From a virus: a stretch of 37,047 nucleotides of DNA. Made by a program: the position numbers and the translations under genes. The notes below the pieces were generated by a model. The model was given only the letters and a program-made list of their open reading frames with translations, ran no database searches and was not told where the DNA came from. The stretch spans positions 1 through 37,047 of IMG/VR virus record IMGVR_UViG_3300048672_000136; one strand, written 5' to 3'. The first letter of the stretch is position 1, and every line of letters starts with the position of its first letter. Shown here in pieces: positions 1 to 6,038 of the stretch.

Positions 1-332
1 AGATAGGGCGGCATGAGGAAGGCCGCAATAACGAGCAAAACGCTAAGCAGTGGGCCATGTATAACGACTTAGCTAATCAGCTTGAGTGGTACGGAGAAAG
101 AATGACACCTGAGCAATGGAAGGAATTAATAAGCCATGATTGGCAAGCACAGAAAATAGTGCCAGCTATTAGCGGTGGATTCTGCGCATTGGGGGTTAGA
201 ACTAGCAAACTCAAAAAGCGGGAGATGGCAGAATTGATCGAGCTAGTTTATGCCTTTGGCGCTGAAAAAGGTGTTAAATGGAGTGAGCCAGCTTTAGCAT
301 GTTATGAAGAATATCGAGAATACAAGCAATAA
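1..332 (+). CDS. ninB: NinB-like recombination protein, 5' end cut by window
   Basis: The reading frame is open from base 3 with no stop, so the gene starts outside the window; the first in-window ATG at 57 is internal. The visible part has the NinB signature: EQNAKQWAM, then a WYGE/MTPEQWK block, IVPAISGGF, TSKL and the C-terminal ELIELVYAFGAEKGVKW-SEP. NinB (lambda Orf family) is a single-stranded DNA and SSB binding recombination mediator of the lambdoid nin region. About 40 N-terminal residues should lie upstream. It sits immediately before cassette array 1 and pairs with ninG at 3015, so the array is inserted inside a nin region. The family call is from memory of the conserved motifs and is strong. 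Confidence 0.88.
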   Translation, partial: IGRHEEGRNNEQNAKQWAMYNDLANQLEWYGERMTPEQWKELISHDWQAQKIVPAISGGFCALGVRTSKLKKREMAELIELVYAFGAEKGVKWSEPALACYEEYREYKQ

Positions 333-336
333 TATA

Positions 337-365
337 TTGCAATACTCTAAGCAATATATTAATAT
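337..365 (+). promoter_or_regulatory. Promoter of cassette array 1 with inverted-repeat operator
   Basis: TTGCAA (337-342), 17 bp spacer and TAATAT (360-365) make a good sigma70-type promoter for the MazG-like gene and the cassettes behind it. It is overlaid by a 10-bp inverted repeat, AATATATTGC (331-340) and GCAATATATT (351-360), with centres 20 bp apart, about two helical turns. The same sequence recurs as a palindrome in the divergent early promoter at 32690-32701. Promoter function is inferred from sequence only. Confidence 0.6.
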
Positions 366-396
366 GAATACAACAAGTCAAAACAGAGGGTAAAAA

Positions 397-852
397 ATGA
401 CTAATTTTGATCGAGTTCGTGAAATATGTAGCGGGTGGGGATTATACCAAGTCAGCACAGAATTGACACAGATTTTATACGCGGTTAGTGAGGCTGGCGA
501 GCTGGCTAAGTCAATCGCTAAAAATGACCGTGAGCAGGCGCGTGACGATATTGGTGACGTATTGGTGTGCTTGATTAATGCTTATGAGCTAAGTGGAAAT
601 GAAAACCATTTGGAGGATCAGGTTGATTTTGAAATAAAACAACTGGATAACTTAACGGCATTTGGTTTATTGATTGAAGGGTTTGGAAGCCAAATTATTA
701 ATAATAGTTTTCGTTATTCTGGCGTGGCAATTTCAATCGCAACTATTGCCAGCAATATGTTACTGACTATTGACGAATGTTTATTGCAAGCTATTAGCGA
801 GATTGAAAAGCGAAAAGGCAAGATTGTTAATGGAGTGTTTGTAAAAGATTAA
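397..852 (+). CDS. MazG-like nucleotide pyrophosphohydrolase, first gene of array 1
   Basis: 151 aa. The first half has the MazG-like helical metal-binding pattern: E32-A-G-E35 (ExxE) and, after about 15 residues, D51-I-G-D54 (xxxD). Relatives hydrolyse NTPs or dNTPs to monophosphates and are common phage accessory genes. The second half (about 75-151) is unassigned and ends with a short charged helix. The ATG is preceded by GAGGG at normal distance. The stop codon lies inside the R'' box of the first attC, as in true cassettes. However, no R' box complementary to that R'' is found upstream, so this gene is probably a fixed leader gene of the array. Confidence 0.7.
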   Translation: MTNFDRVREICSGWGLYQVSTELTQILYAVSEAGELAKSIAKNDREQARDDIGDVLVCLINAYELSGNENHLEDQVDFEIKQLDNLTAFGLLIEGFGSQIINNSFRYSGVAISIATIASNMLLTIDECLLQAISEIEKRKGKIVNGVFVKD

Positions 853-979
853 CGCCAAGCTAAGCGGCAGGATTTAAGTTGTGATTTTGTGATAAAAATT
901 TACGCAGTAAATTCACAAAAGCGCGACTTAAAGACTGTCCAAGGAGCGTAGCGACTGGTGCTTGAGCGCCTTGTTATGC
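847..979 (+). other. attC: attC site 1 (133 bp)
   Basis: R'' GATTAAC (847-853) and R' GTTATGC (973-979). L'' contains GCTAAGC and L' contains GCTTGAGC, whose reverse complement is GCTCAAGC: identical but for one extra base, the expected extrahelical base. The centre is longer than in its neighbours. Confidence 0.85.
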
Positions 980-1012
980 AAATTTAACGAAGTGATATTT
1001 TGGGGTAAACAA

Positions 1013-1339
1013 ATGAAAATTGCAAAAGCTAGCAAAGAAGATATGGACATGGCGATTGACCTTGTTTCAGTTTTAGAAACATTAGAGCGCGGTTATATTC
1101 CGAGCCAAATGGACGAAGGCGACGAAGACGGCTATGGGTATTTTGATATTGACGATAAAACCCAGTGCCGAGAAGTATTGAAAGTAATTTTAGGCATTTT
1201 AGAAAAAGGCTCAATTGGTCGGGTAGTTTGGGGAATGGCTACTCTAATTGATCCAGCAAATAAAGTGGTTAATCCTGACGCCAATGCTCTTGAGTTACAC
1301 CCAGAATTGCAAAAACTACTTTCAGCGCAAAGTGCATAA
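1013..1339 (+). CDS. Hypothetical cassette protein, 108 aa
   Basis: First true cassette of array 1. The ATG at 1013 lies 34 nt after the attC 1 R' box; upstream in-frame codons fall inside attC 1 and are not used. The protein is acidic, with a DEGDEDGYGYFDIDD stretch around residues 36-50, then a predicted helical part (REVLKVILGILEKGS) and a short C-terminal tail. I recognise no catalytic motif. Small acidic proteins of this kind occur in both phages and integron arrays; the function is unknown. The stop codon is within the R'' box of attC 2, so gene and recombination site are tightly fused. Confidence 0.75.
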   Translation: MKIAKASKEDMDMAIDLVSVLETLERGYIPSQMDEGDEDGYGYFDIDDKTQCREVLKVILGILEKGSIGRVVWGMATLIDPANKVVNPDANALELHPELQKLLSAQSA

Positions 1340-1418
1340 CGCCGAGTTCAGCCCGTGGCTGGGAGTAGGAATTAATGGCGAGATGGTAATTCCATCGCGC
1401 TGCAACGACTTGTTAAGT
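1334..1418 (+). other. attC: attC site 2 (85 bp)
   Basis: R'' GCATAAC (1334-1340) and R' GTTAAGT (1412-1418), a perfect GTTRRRY. L'' GTTCAGC faces L' GCTGCAAC (reverse complement GTTGCAGC), one extrahelical base. R'' is the exact complement of the R' at 973-979 that opens the same cassette. Confidence 0.9.
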
Positions 1419-1430
1419 GAGGATACCGAA

Positions 1431-1652
1431 GTGAGCACTAAAGATTTAAATTTATTTTGTGAATTTGATGGCGAAACAACAATGCACGAAATTGAGACCG
1501 AGGAAGGCAAATTAGTTCTTGTATCTCATTGCGAAGGCGGCCATGTTCAATGTTATGCAGATTTGGAAAAGTTGCTTGAATATATGGCGATTAATTACCC
1601 TGAGTTATACATGAAGAACGTAACAAGCAAGATGATGCGAGATTACACTTAA
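1431..1652 (+). CDS. Hypothetical cassette protein, 73 aa
   Basis: The likely start is GTG 1431, 12 nt after the attC 2 R' box, with AGGA at 1420-1423. Longer in-frame versions run back through attC 2 and into the previous gene and are rejected. The sequence opens with a beta-rich segment (LNLFCEFDGETTMHEIETEEG, about residues 6-26), then KLVLVSHCEGGHVQC and a helical end (LEKLLEYMAINYPELYMK). No family recognised. The stop lies inside the R'' box of attC 3. Confidence 0.65.
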   Translation: MSTKDLNLFCEFDGETTMHEIETEEGKLVLVSHCEGGHVQCYADLEKLLEYMAINYPELYMKNVTSKMMRDYT

Positions 1653-1730
1653 CGCTGAGCTAAAGCGCTGCGGTACACAAGTGACAATAGCGCAAATTTC
1701 TAGGCAGTCGCTTTGAGTGACTGGTTACAT
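1647..1730 (+). other. attC: attC site 3 (84 bp)
   Basis: R'' ACTTAAC (1647-1653) and R' GTTACAT (1724-1730). L'' GCTAAAGCG faces L' CGCTTTGAGT (reverse complement ACTCAAAGCG): one extrahelical base and one mismatch. R'' complements the opening box GTTAAGT at 1412. Confidence 0.88.
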
Positions 1731-1761
1731 TTACATATCTGAATAAATTACGGAGTGAATT

Positions 1762-1980
1762 GTGGATAATTATTATTGGACAACCGAGCAACCGCACGGA
1801 AGCAATACTACAACAATGTGCGACTTTATAGAAAACCATAACTCATGGCTTCACATTGATACTGTTGACGGGAGTTATGCCGAAGGCGTTGATACAAGCG
1901 GTGCGAGATGGGAAATACATGCTGGCGGCAACGGCAATTTTAATGACCATGTTGTGCGTTTTAAACTGATAAACGAGTGA
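1762..1980 (+). CDS. Hypothetical cassette protein, 72 aa
   Basis: GTG start at 1762 with CGGAG at 1751-1755. A small protein rich in aromatic and polar residues: DNYYWTTEQPHGSNTTT at the start, a central SWLHIDTVDGSYAEG-VDTSGARW segment and a final VVRFKLIN beta strand. It looks like a compact beta protein. No family recognised. It stands alone in its cassette, with attC 3 31 nt upstream and attC 4 starting directly after the stop codon. Confidence 0.7.
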   Translation: MDNYYWTTEQPHGSNTTTMCDFIENHNSWLHIDTVDGSYAEGVDTSGARWEIHAGGNGNFNDHVVRFKLINE

Positions 1981-2066
1981 ATGTAACGCCAAGTTCAGCC
2001 CGTGGCGGTATGAGTGTAGAGAATTGCGCGGTGTAAATTCCATCGCGCTGGAACGCCTTGTTACAT
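1981..2066 (+). other. attC: attC site 4 (86 bp)
   Basis: R'' ATGTAAC (1981-1987) and R' GTTACAT (2060-2066), perfect complements. L'' GTTCAGC faces L' GCTGGAAC (reverse complement GTTCCAGC), one extrahelical base. The centre resembles attC 2 and attC 5, so these cassettes share one lineage of sites. Confidence 0.9.
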
Positions 2067-2079
2067 TTTGGAGGACGAA

Positions 2080-2292
2080 ATGAAATTTAAAGTAGCAGTA
2101 TCAGTTTTTCATTTTAAAGACCTTAGCTTTCCTTTGTGGAATAAGGTTCACATGGTTTTAGATGGTAACAAGCGAGATTTGATTAATTTGCAAGATCAAC
2201 TCGCAGACTTAAAAAGTGATATTAATTCAGATATGAACAAACGCGGTATTGCATTGCGTGACGTTGATATTTTTATTGATTTTCTGGACTAA
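2080..2292 (+). CDS. Hypothetical cassette protein, 70 aa
   Basis: ATG 2080 is 13 nt after the attC 4 R' box with a strong GGAGG at 2070-2074; an in-frame TTG at 2068 overlaps the ribosome site and is not preferred. The sequence starts with MKFKVAVSVFHFKDLSFP, an Ile/Leu/Asp-rich middle (DGNKRDLINLQDQLADL) and ends DVDIFIDFLD, suggesting a small mixed alpha/beta fold. No family recognised. The last base of the stop codon is the first base of the next R'' box. Confidence 0.72.
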   Translation: MKFKVAVSVFHFKDLSFPLWNKVHMVLDGNKRDLINLQDQLADLKSDINSDMNKRGIALRDVDIFIDFLD

Positions 2293-2376
2293 TGTAACGC
2301 CGAGTTCAGGCGTGGCAGTATGAGGGTAATTAAATAGCTAGATGGTAATGCCATCGGCTGCAACTTTTTGTTATGT
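2292..2376 (+). other. attC: attC site 5 (85 bp)
   Basis: R'' ATGTAAC (2292-2298) and R' GTTATGT (2370-2376). L'' GTTCAG faces L' CTGCAAC (reverse complement GTTGCAG), one extrahelical base. R'' complements the cassette's opening GTTACAT at 2060. Confidence 0.88.
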
Positions 2377-2413
2377 GCAACTTTGCTTGCGAATAACTAA
2401 CTACGGGGGTTTT

Positions 2414-2623
2414 ATGAAAACTAAAGTGAAAGTTTTACAAGATGTAAACCAAAGCGCAATAACCGAAGGTGATATTGGCTACATTGATGGATACGTCAGG
2501 GCTGCTGACGATAGACCTTACGCGGCAGTGGTAATACCAGCAAAAAAGATTATTGATTGGTGCCCATTGTATACCTTGGAAATCATCAATGATGACATGC
2601 ATAGTAATTTAGGGGAAGTGTAG
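2414..2623 (+). CDS. Hypothetical cassette protein, 69 aa
   Basis: ATG 2414 follows a GGGGGT ribosome site; earlier in-frame ATGs lie in attC 5. The sequence has an SH3-like small beta pattern: MKTKVKVLQDV, a turn with TEGDIGYIDGYV, then AAVVIPAKKIIDWCPLYTLEII. Proteins of this pattern often fold as small beta barrels, but I cannot name a family. It is the first of two genes in the last cassette of array 1; its TAG is directly followed by the ATG of the next gene, so the two are probably translationally coupled. Confidence 0.7.
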   Translation: MKTKVKVLQDVNQSAITEGDIGYIDGYVRAADDRPYAAVVIPAKKIIDWCPLYTLEIINDDMHSNLGEV

Positions 2624-2827
2624 ATGGAAATAAAAGGCTTTAAAAGGTGGTTTGGTGCGCAGAGATTATTTTGTGGCAACGATGGAGTGAAGGTGGCTGA
2701 GCTTGCGTGGGTTGCTGCACAACGTGAGATTGTTGATTACATACATGATAGCGTGATAGATGACTGTGAAACTGCGGAAGATTGCAGGAAAGCTCTTATA
2801 AATTTAAGTATGAGGCTCAACACATAA
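2624..2827 (+). CDS. Hypothetical cassette protein, 67 aa, phage-early style
   Basis: ATG abuts the preceding stop codon, with GGGGAAG about 8 nt upstream. The protein is mostly helical, with a FKRWFGAQRLFCG opening and a KVAELAWVAAQREIVDYI helix. This AW-AAQ pattern is seen in many small early proteins of temperate phages, so the cassette may carry a phage-adapted gene; that is an impression, not a family match. The TAA stop (2825-2827) lies within the R'' box ACATAAC at 2822-2828. Confidence 0.7.
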   Translation: MEIKGFKRWFGAQRLFCGNDGVKVAELAWVAAQREIVDYIHDSVIDDCETAEDCRKALINLSMRLNT

Positions 2828-2828
2828 C
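2822..2828 (+). other. Orphan attC R'' box ending array 1
   Basis: ACATAAC is the exact reverse complement of the GTTATGT opening this cassette at 2370-2376, so it is the left end of the cassette's own attC. What follows (AGTTTATTCTACGG) has no L'' box, and no matching L'-R' is found downstream. The site is truncated. Array 2 ends the same way at 35401-35407. Confidence 0.7.
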
Positions 2829-2872
2829 AGTTTATTCTACGGCCCAATAAATATATTTACGTTTTTTATTTT

Positions 2873-2919
2873 TAGCATTTGCTTAAAATTCAATAGCTTG
2901 CAAAGTGCTAATGTTTTTT
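2873..2919 (+). terminator. Probable terminator closing array 1
   Basis: TAGCATTTGC (2873-2882) pairs with GCAAAGTGCTA (2900-2910), one bulged base, followed by ATG and a six-T run (2914-2919). The block around it resembles the terminator block after array 2 (35426-35508). No protein gene is seen in 2828-3014. Confidence 0.5.
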
Positions 2920-2960
2920 AAGCGCCAAAATGCAGAAATATAAAATAATGTAATAATACG

Positions 2961-2975
2961 GGCCGTATATTTCCA
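2961..2975 (+). repeat. 15-bp GGCCGTATATTTCCA repeat behind array 1
   Basis: Exact 15-bp match to 35426-35440 behind array 2; a variant, GGCCGTGTATTTACGG, is at 35539-35554. The copy lies between the array 1 terminator and ninG. Confidence 0.6.
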
Positions 2976-3014
2976 ATTGAGCTATCAGTATTTGAGTTTT
3001 AATAGGATTAATTA

Positions 3015-3590
3015 ATGCAGCGTAAAGAGTTAAAGCCAAAGAAGTGCGCATTATGCGGTGAAAGATTCATTCCGTTTTCATCACTTGCAAAAGTATGTTC
3101 GATGGCGTGTAGTCTTGATTACGTTGGGGCGCAGGCAAAAAAACAGCAGGATAAAGCGGCTAAGGCTCAAAAAAAGGAGTTTCTCGATAATGACAAGTCA
3201 TTCCAGCGCGCAAAGGCCCAGAAATCGTTTAATGAGTTTATCCGATTGCGTGATGCTGGATTGGGTTGTGTCTCTTGCGACAAGACAATCGACTGGCATG
3301 GTCAATGGCATGCTGGACACTATAAAACAATTGGGGCGCGACCAGATTTGCGCTTTAATGAATCAAATGTTCATAAGCAATGCAGCCAGTGCAACAACTT
3401 TCTAAGCGGCAATGTAGCGATGTACAGGATTGAGCTTATAAAGCGCATAGGTGAGGATAGAGTGCTTGAGATAGAGAAAGATGCTGGCAATCCGATGAAG
3501 TACACTGCAAGCGATTACAAAGCGATACACACTCAATACACAAAAAAGGTTAAAGAACTACGTGCAAGACTGGAAACAACAACAAATTAA
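3015..3590 (+). CDS. ninG: NinG-like recombination protein
   Basis: 191 aa, close to lambda NinG (Rap, about 204 aa). An N-terminal zinc-binding motif (C-ALC at residues 11-14, then C28 and C32) and a second cluster, CVSCDK near 90-95, GHYKT, and HKQCSQCNNFLSG near 120-132, match the NinG arrangement. The protein assists phage recombination, resolving branched DNA with RecBCD or Red-type pathways. ATG 3015 is used; the upstream GGATTAATTA region gives a usable ribosome site. It is separated from ninB by cassette array 1. Identity is recognised from motif order. Confidence 0.9.
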   Translation: MQRKELKPKKCALCGERFIPFSSLAKVCSMACSLDYVGAQAKKQQDKAAKAQKKEFLDNDKSFQRAKAQKSFNEFIRLRDAGLGCVSCDKTIDWHGQWHAGHYKTIGARPDLRFNESNVHKQCSQCNNFLSGNVAMYRIELIKRIGEDRVLEIEKDAGNPMKYTASDYKAIHTQYTKKVKELRARLETTTN

Positions 3591-3693
3591 ACAGATCATA
3601 GAGTATTTCAAGCTAGATCAGAAAGAAACAAAACAGAAAGCAGAGGATGAAAATGAGCGCAGAACTAAGACCAAAATGCCCGCAATGCGGTAG
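3562..3693 (+). CDS. Possible small helical protein overlapping ninG
   Basis: A 43-aa frame from GTG 3562 overlaps the 3' end of ninG and the start of the zinc-ribbon gene. It reads as a charged, glutamine-rich helix (QDWKQQQIKQIIEYF, then KETKQKAEDENERR). Small charged frames behind ninG are common in phages, but the start codon and ribosome site are weak here. It fills the 62-nt gap between two better genes, which is the main reason to list it. Confidence 0.3.
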   Translation: MQDWKQQQIKQIIEYFKLDQKETKQKAEDENERRTKTKMPAMR

Positions 3694-3808
3694 CTATTAC
3701 CTGTCAACACTTGAAGGAGAAAAGAAGCGCAAGTGTATCGATTGTAGATTAGAGTTTAATACCGATGATAAGCAGGTAGTAGTCAATAACCGGATCAAAA
3801 ACACTTAG
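3653..3808 (+). CDS. Small zinc-ribbon protein, 51 aa
   Basis: Two CxxC knuckles, CPQC (residues 9-12) and CIDC (28-31), 15 residues apart with a basic stretch (EKKRK) just before the second, form a classic zinc ribbon. Such phage proteins usually bind nucleic acid or a transcription partner. The ATG at 3653 is preceded by AGAGGATG at 3641-3648. It lies in the ninG-terminase interval, where lambdoid phages carry late regulators. No antiterminator signature is visible, so the role is open. Confidence 0.65.
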   Translation: MSAELRPKCPQCGSYYLSTLEGEKKRKCIDCRLEFNTDDKQVVVNNRIKNT

Positions 3809-3816
3809 GAGGCTAT

Positions 3817-3882
3817 ATGCCGATCAAGAAAGGCTCAAGCAGCAAAACAGTATCAGCATACGGAATAATTACAGTAAGTTAA
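3817..3882 (+). pseudogene. 21-aa remnant of a conserved small phage protein
   Basis: A strong AGGAGG at 3807-3812 precedes ATG 3817. The product opens MPIKKGSSSKTVSA, the usual start of a widespread small phage protein (about 40-60 aa, normally followed by a KPQKQAVAIA-type helix; from memory). Here it stops after 21 residues, with TAA at 3880-3882 directly on the terminator stem. Either the body has been lost or a new short form is made. The excellent ribosome site suggests the peptide is still translated. Confidence 0.45.
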
Positions 3883-3906
3883 GCCACCTAATAAGTGGCT
3901 TTTTTA
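3882..3906 (+). terminator. Rho-independent terminator before terminase genes
   Basis: GCCAC (3883-3887), an eight-base loop and GTGGC (3895-3899), extended by flanking A-T pairs, followed by a run of six Ts. It separates the nin-type genes from the late packaging operon. Confidence 0.8.
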
Positions 3907-3956
3907 TTGCCTGAAATATGCTAGAATTCCGTAAATGACCGAAAAAAGACGGACAC

Positions 3957-4373
3957 ATGGCAAAGAAGTTATTTGATTCAAACAACCAGCCAGAGAACCG
4001 AGCGCCACGCGGTAAGGCGTTTAAGACTATGGTTATCGAAGCGCTAAAGACTCACGGCATGGATGAGCAGGCGTTTATTAATAACCTAGTAGAGCGAGCC
4101 TTAGCGGATGGGGGCGTATACCTTCAAGAGCTGCTAAAGCGCTACTCACCAATTCCAAAACAAACCCATGAACCGATTAACATTGATTGGCCTGCTGATG
4201 GTACTCCAGCACAAAAGGCTGATGCAGTGCTAAAGGCTATGAGCGAAGGACAGATGAGTCCAGATGTTGGTGCTATCTTTATCGAGGCTATTAGCAAGTC
4301 GCTAGGTATCGAAGAAATTACCGAGCTTGCCAAGCGCTTAGAGGCTATTGAGAAGCTATTGGAGTCTAAGTAG
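3957..4373 (+). CDS. terS: Probable small terminase subunit
   Basis: 138 aa directly upstream of the large terminase, the standard place for the small subunit, which recognises phage DNA and regulates the packaging ATPase. The N-terminus is basic (KKLF, NRAPRGKAFK), followed by helices with VIEALKTHGMDEQAFINNLVERAL and a C-terminal helical tail rich in Glu/Lys (ELAKRLEAIEKLLESK) suited to oligomerisation. I do not see a clear helix-turn-helix, so the call depends on position and size. The stop is immediately followed by the start codon of the large subunit, so the pair is coupled. Confidence 0.6.
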   Translation: MAKKLFDSNNQPENRAPRGKAFKTMVIEALKTHGMDEQAFINNLVERALADGGVYLQELLKRYSPIPKQTHEPINIDWPADGTPAQKADAVLKAMSEGQMSPDVGAIFIEAISKSLGIEEITELAKRLEAIEKLLESK

Positions 4374-6038
4374 TTGCGTAAGCGCTTAAGCCTGCAAGCC
4401 ATAGAAGCCTGCGAGCAAAAAGTCGCCAATGCTGATGGATGCTACCACTCTACTGTATTTGGCATAGTCCATCCTAACGGTGATCTGCTTAGATGCATTG
4501 AGTGTATAGACGGTGAATGGGTAGAGGTAGATAAGCCTGCCGACATTTACACAGCAGAGAAGCTAGAGCGAGCTGTAACGAGCAAGAAGCGCTTTGTGGT
4601 TATCATTGGTGGACGCGGTTCGATGAAGTCAGTAGGTGTGGTTGACATCATGCTGGCGGGTGTAATGGACTACGGTGACAAGGTTTACTGTTTGCGGGAA
4701 TATCAAAGTTCAATTAGCGAATCAGTCCACGCGCTCAACAAGGGCGAGATAGAGCGGTTAGGCTTGGACGGTTTTGAGATACTAGATACCACTATCCGTC
4801 ATAAGAACGGCGGTGAGCTAAAGTATTTGGGGTTATCAAGAAACCCCGAAAGTATTAAGTCGGCGGCGGGGTTCAGACGGTTTTTTAGCGAGGAATCGGC
4901 AAAGCTAAGTGATGCCTCACTGACTAATCTCACGCCTACTGCGAGGAACAAAGCTAAGGCTGGACTACCGAATCAGCAACAAGAAGAAAAGAAGTCGGCT
5001 ATTGATGATGTTCAAATGTTTTTCGTTGCTAACCCTAACTCAAGTAATGACCCGTTCAGTAAGCGCTTTATTGTTCCATTCCAAAATGAGCTAGACAAAC
5101 ACGGATTCTACGAAGATGATCTACACTTGATCATCAAAATGAACTACACGGATAACCCATGGTTCGCTGATTCAGGGCTTGAACAAGAAAGGGCGTTTGA
5201 CTATGCAAACAAATCACGCGCCAAATACGATCACATATGGCTAGGGGCATTCTTGGACGATATAGATAACTCGATCATAGAAGCAGAGTGGTTCGATGCT
5301 TGTGTGGATGCCCATATTAAGCTCAAGTTTGCGCCATTGGGCCAAGAGAAGATAGCCTACGACCCTGCGGATAGTGGCGATGCTAAAGCAATGGCGTATC
5401 AGCATGGATGTGTAGTGTTGGGTGTGACAAGTACCACCGCCAATGATATTAACGATGCTACTGACTGGGCACTAGGCCATGTCAACAAGTTAAAGCCAGA
5501 TGTTTTCTTGTGGGATAGTGACGGTGTTGGTTTATCGTTGCGCAGGCAGATTACAGACGGTGTGAGCGGTAAAAAAATTAAGTTGTTTCCGTTCCATGGT
5601 GGCGGCTCGGTTGATAATCCATTTGATATTTATGATGAGATAGGCAGTGATTTTGCAGGTGACATAGATAGAGAGCGCAATAACGCAGAGATGTTTACTA
5701 ACACCCGCGCGCAATGTTATTGGATGCTGCGAGATAGAATGTTTAAAACCTATTTAATGGTTGAGAAAGGCAAGCACTTTCCGTTAGATGAGCTAATTAG
5801 TTTCAGTAGTGGGATAAGTGAATTGATGGGGTTAAGAGCTGAGCTATGCCGAATCCCAAGAAAGTACAATAACGCCTCTGGCCGTATTCAGATCATGAGC
5901 AAGCCAGAGATGAAGAAGCTAGGCATACAATCGCCTAATATGGCCGATGCTGTTATGATGTTACAAAAGCAGGTTGACATTTACGGGCCTGATATTTCAG
6001 ATTATTCACCCAAGAAAACTACAGGTAATTGGGCATGA
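4374..6038 (+). CDS. terL: Terminase large subunit
   Basis: 554 aa. The packaging motor ATPase and nuclease. Walker A is GGRGSMKS at residues 79-86 after a hydrophobic strand (FVVIIGG). The RRFFSEES segment near 168-175 fits Walker B plus catalytic Glu. The C-terminal half has the RNase H-like nuclease start AYDPADSGD near residue 328 and a second acidic strand, FLWDSDGVG. The start is TTG 4374, adjacent to the stop of the small subunit, with GGAG at 4361-4364; no better ATG exists upstream. The sequence resembles PBSX/P22-type terminases. Motifs make this a confident call. Confidence 0.92.
   Translation: MRKRLSLQAIEACEQKVANADGCYHSTVFGIVHPNGDLLRCIECIDGEWVEVDKPADIYTAEKLERAVTSKKRFVVIIGGRGSMKSVGVVDIMLAGVMDYGDKVYCLREYQSSISESVHALNKGEIERLGLDGFEILDTTIRHKNGGELKYLGLSRNPESIKSAAGFRRFFSEESAKLSDASLTNLTPTARNKAKAGLPNQQQEEKKSAIDDVQMFFVANPNSSNDPFSKRFIVPFQNELDKHGFYEDDLHLIIKMNYTDNPWFADSGLEQERAFDYANKSRAKYDHIWLGAFLDDIDNSIIEAEWFDACVDAHIKLKFAPLGQEKIAYDPADSGDAKAMAYQHGCVVLGVTSTTANDINDATDWALGHVNKLKPDVFLWDSDGVGLSLRRQITDGVSGKKIKLFPFHGGGSVDNPFDIYDEIGSDFAGDIDRERNNAEMFTNTRAQCYWMLRDRMFKTYLMVEKGKHFPLDELISFSSGISELMGLRAELCRIPRKYNNASGRIQIMSKPEMKKLGIQSPNMADAVMMLQKQVDIYGPDISDYSPKKTTGNWA

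Larger units (their letters stand above)
847..2828 (+). mobile_element. Integron-type gene cassette array 1 (five attC, no integrase)
   Basis: Five attC sites (847-979, 1334-1418, 1647-1730, 1981-2066, 2292-2376) separate five promoterless cassettes holding six small genes, all on the + strand. Cassette start boxes GTTATGC, GTTAAGT, GTTACAT, GTTACAT and GTTATGT are each the exact reverse complement of that cassette's closing R'' box (GCATAAC, ACTTAAC, ATGTAAC, ATGTAAC, ACATAAC). This is the geometry left by circular cassettes cut at G|TT. No IntI gene is in the window, so by bacterial usage this is a CALIN-like array, but embedded in a phage nin region. The last cassette lacks the rest of its attC. 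Confidence 0.9.

Noticed and set aside
1029-1214. Reverse-strand frame in the first cassette of array 1
   Set aside because: Overlaps a well-started forward cassette gene, and no attC is oriented to support it.
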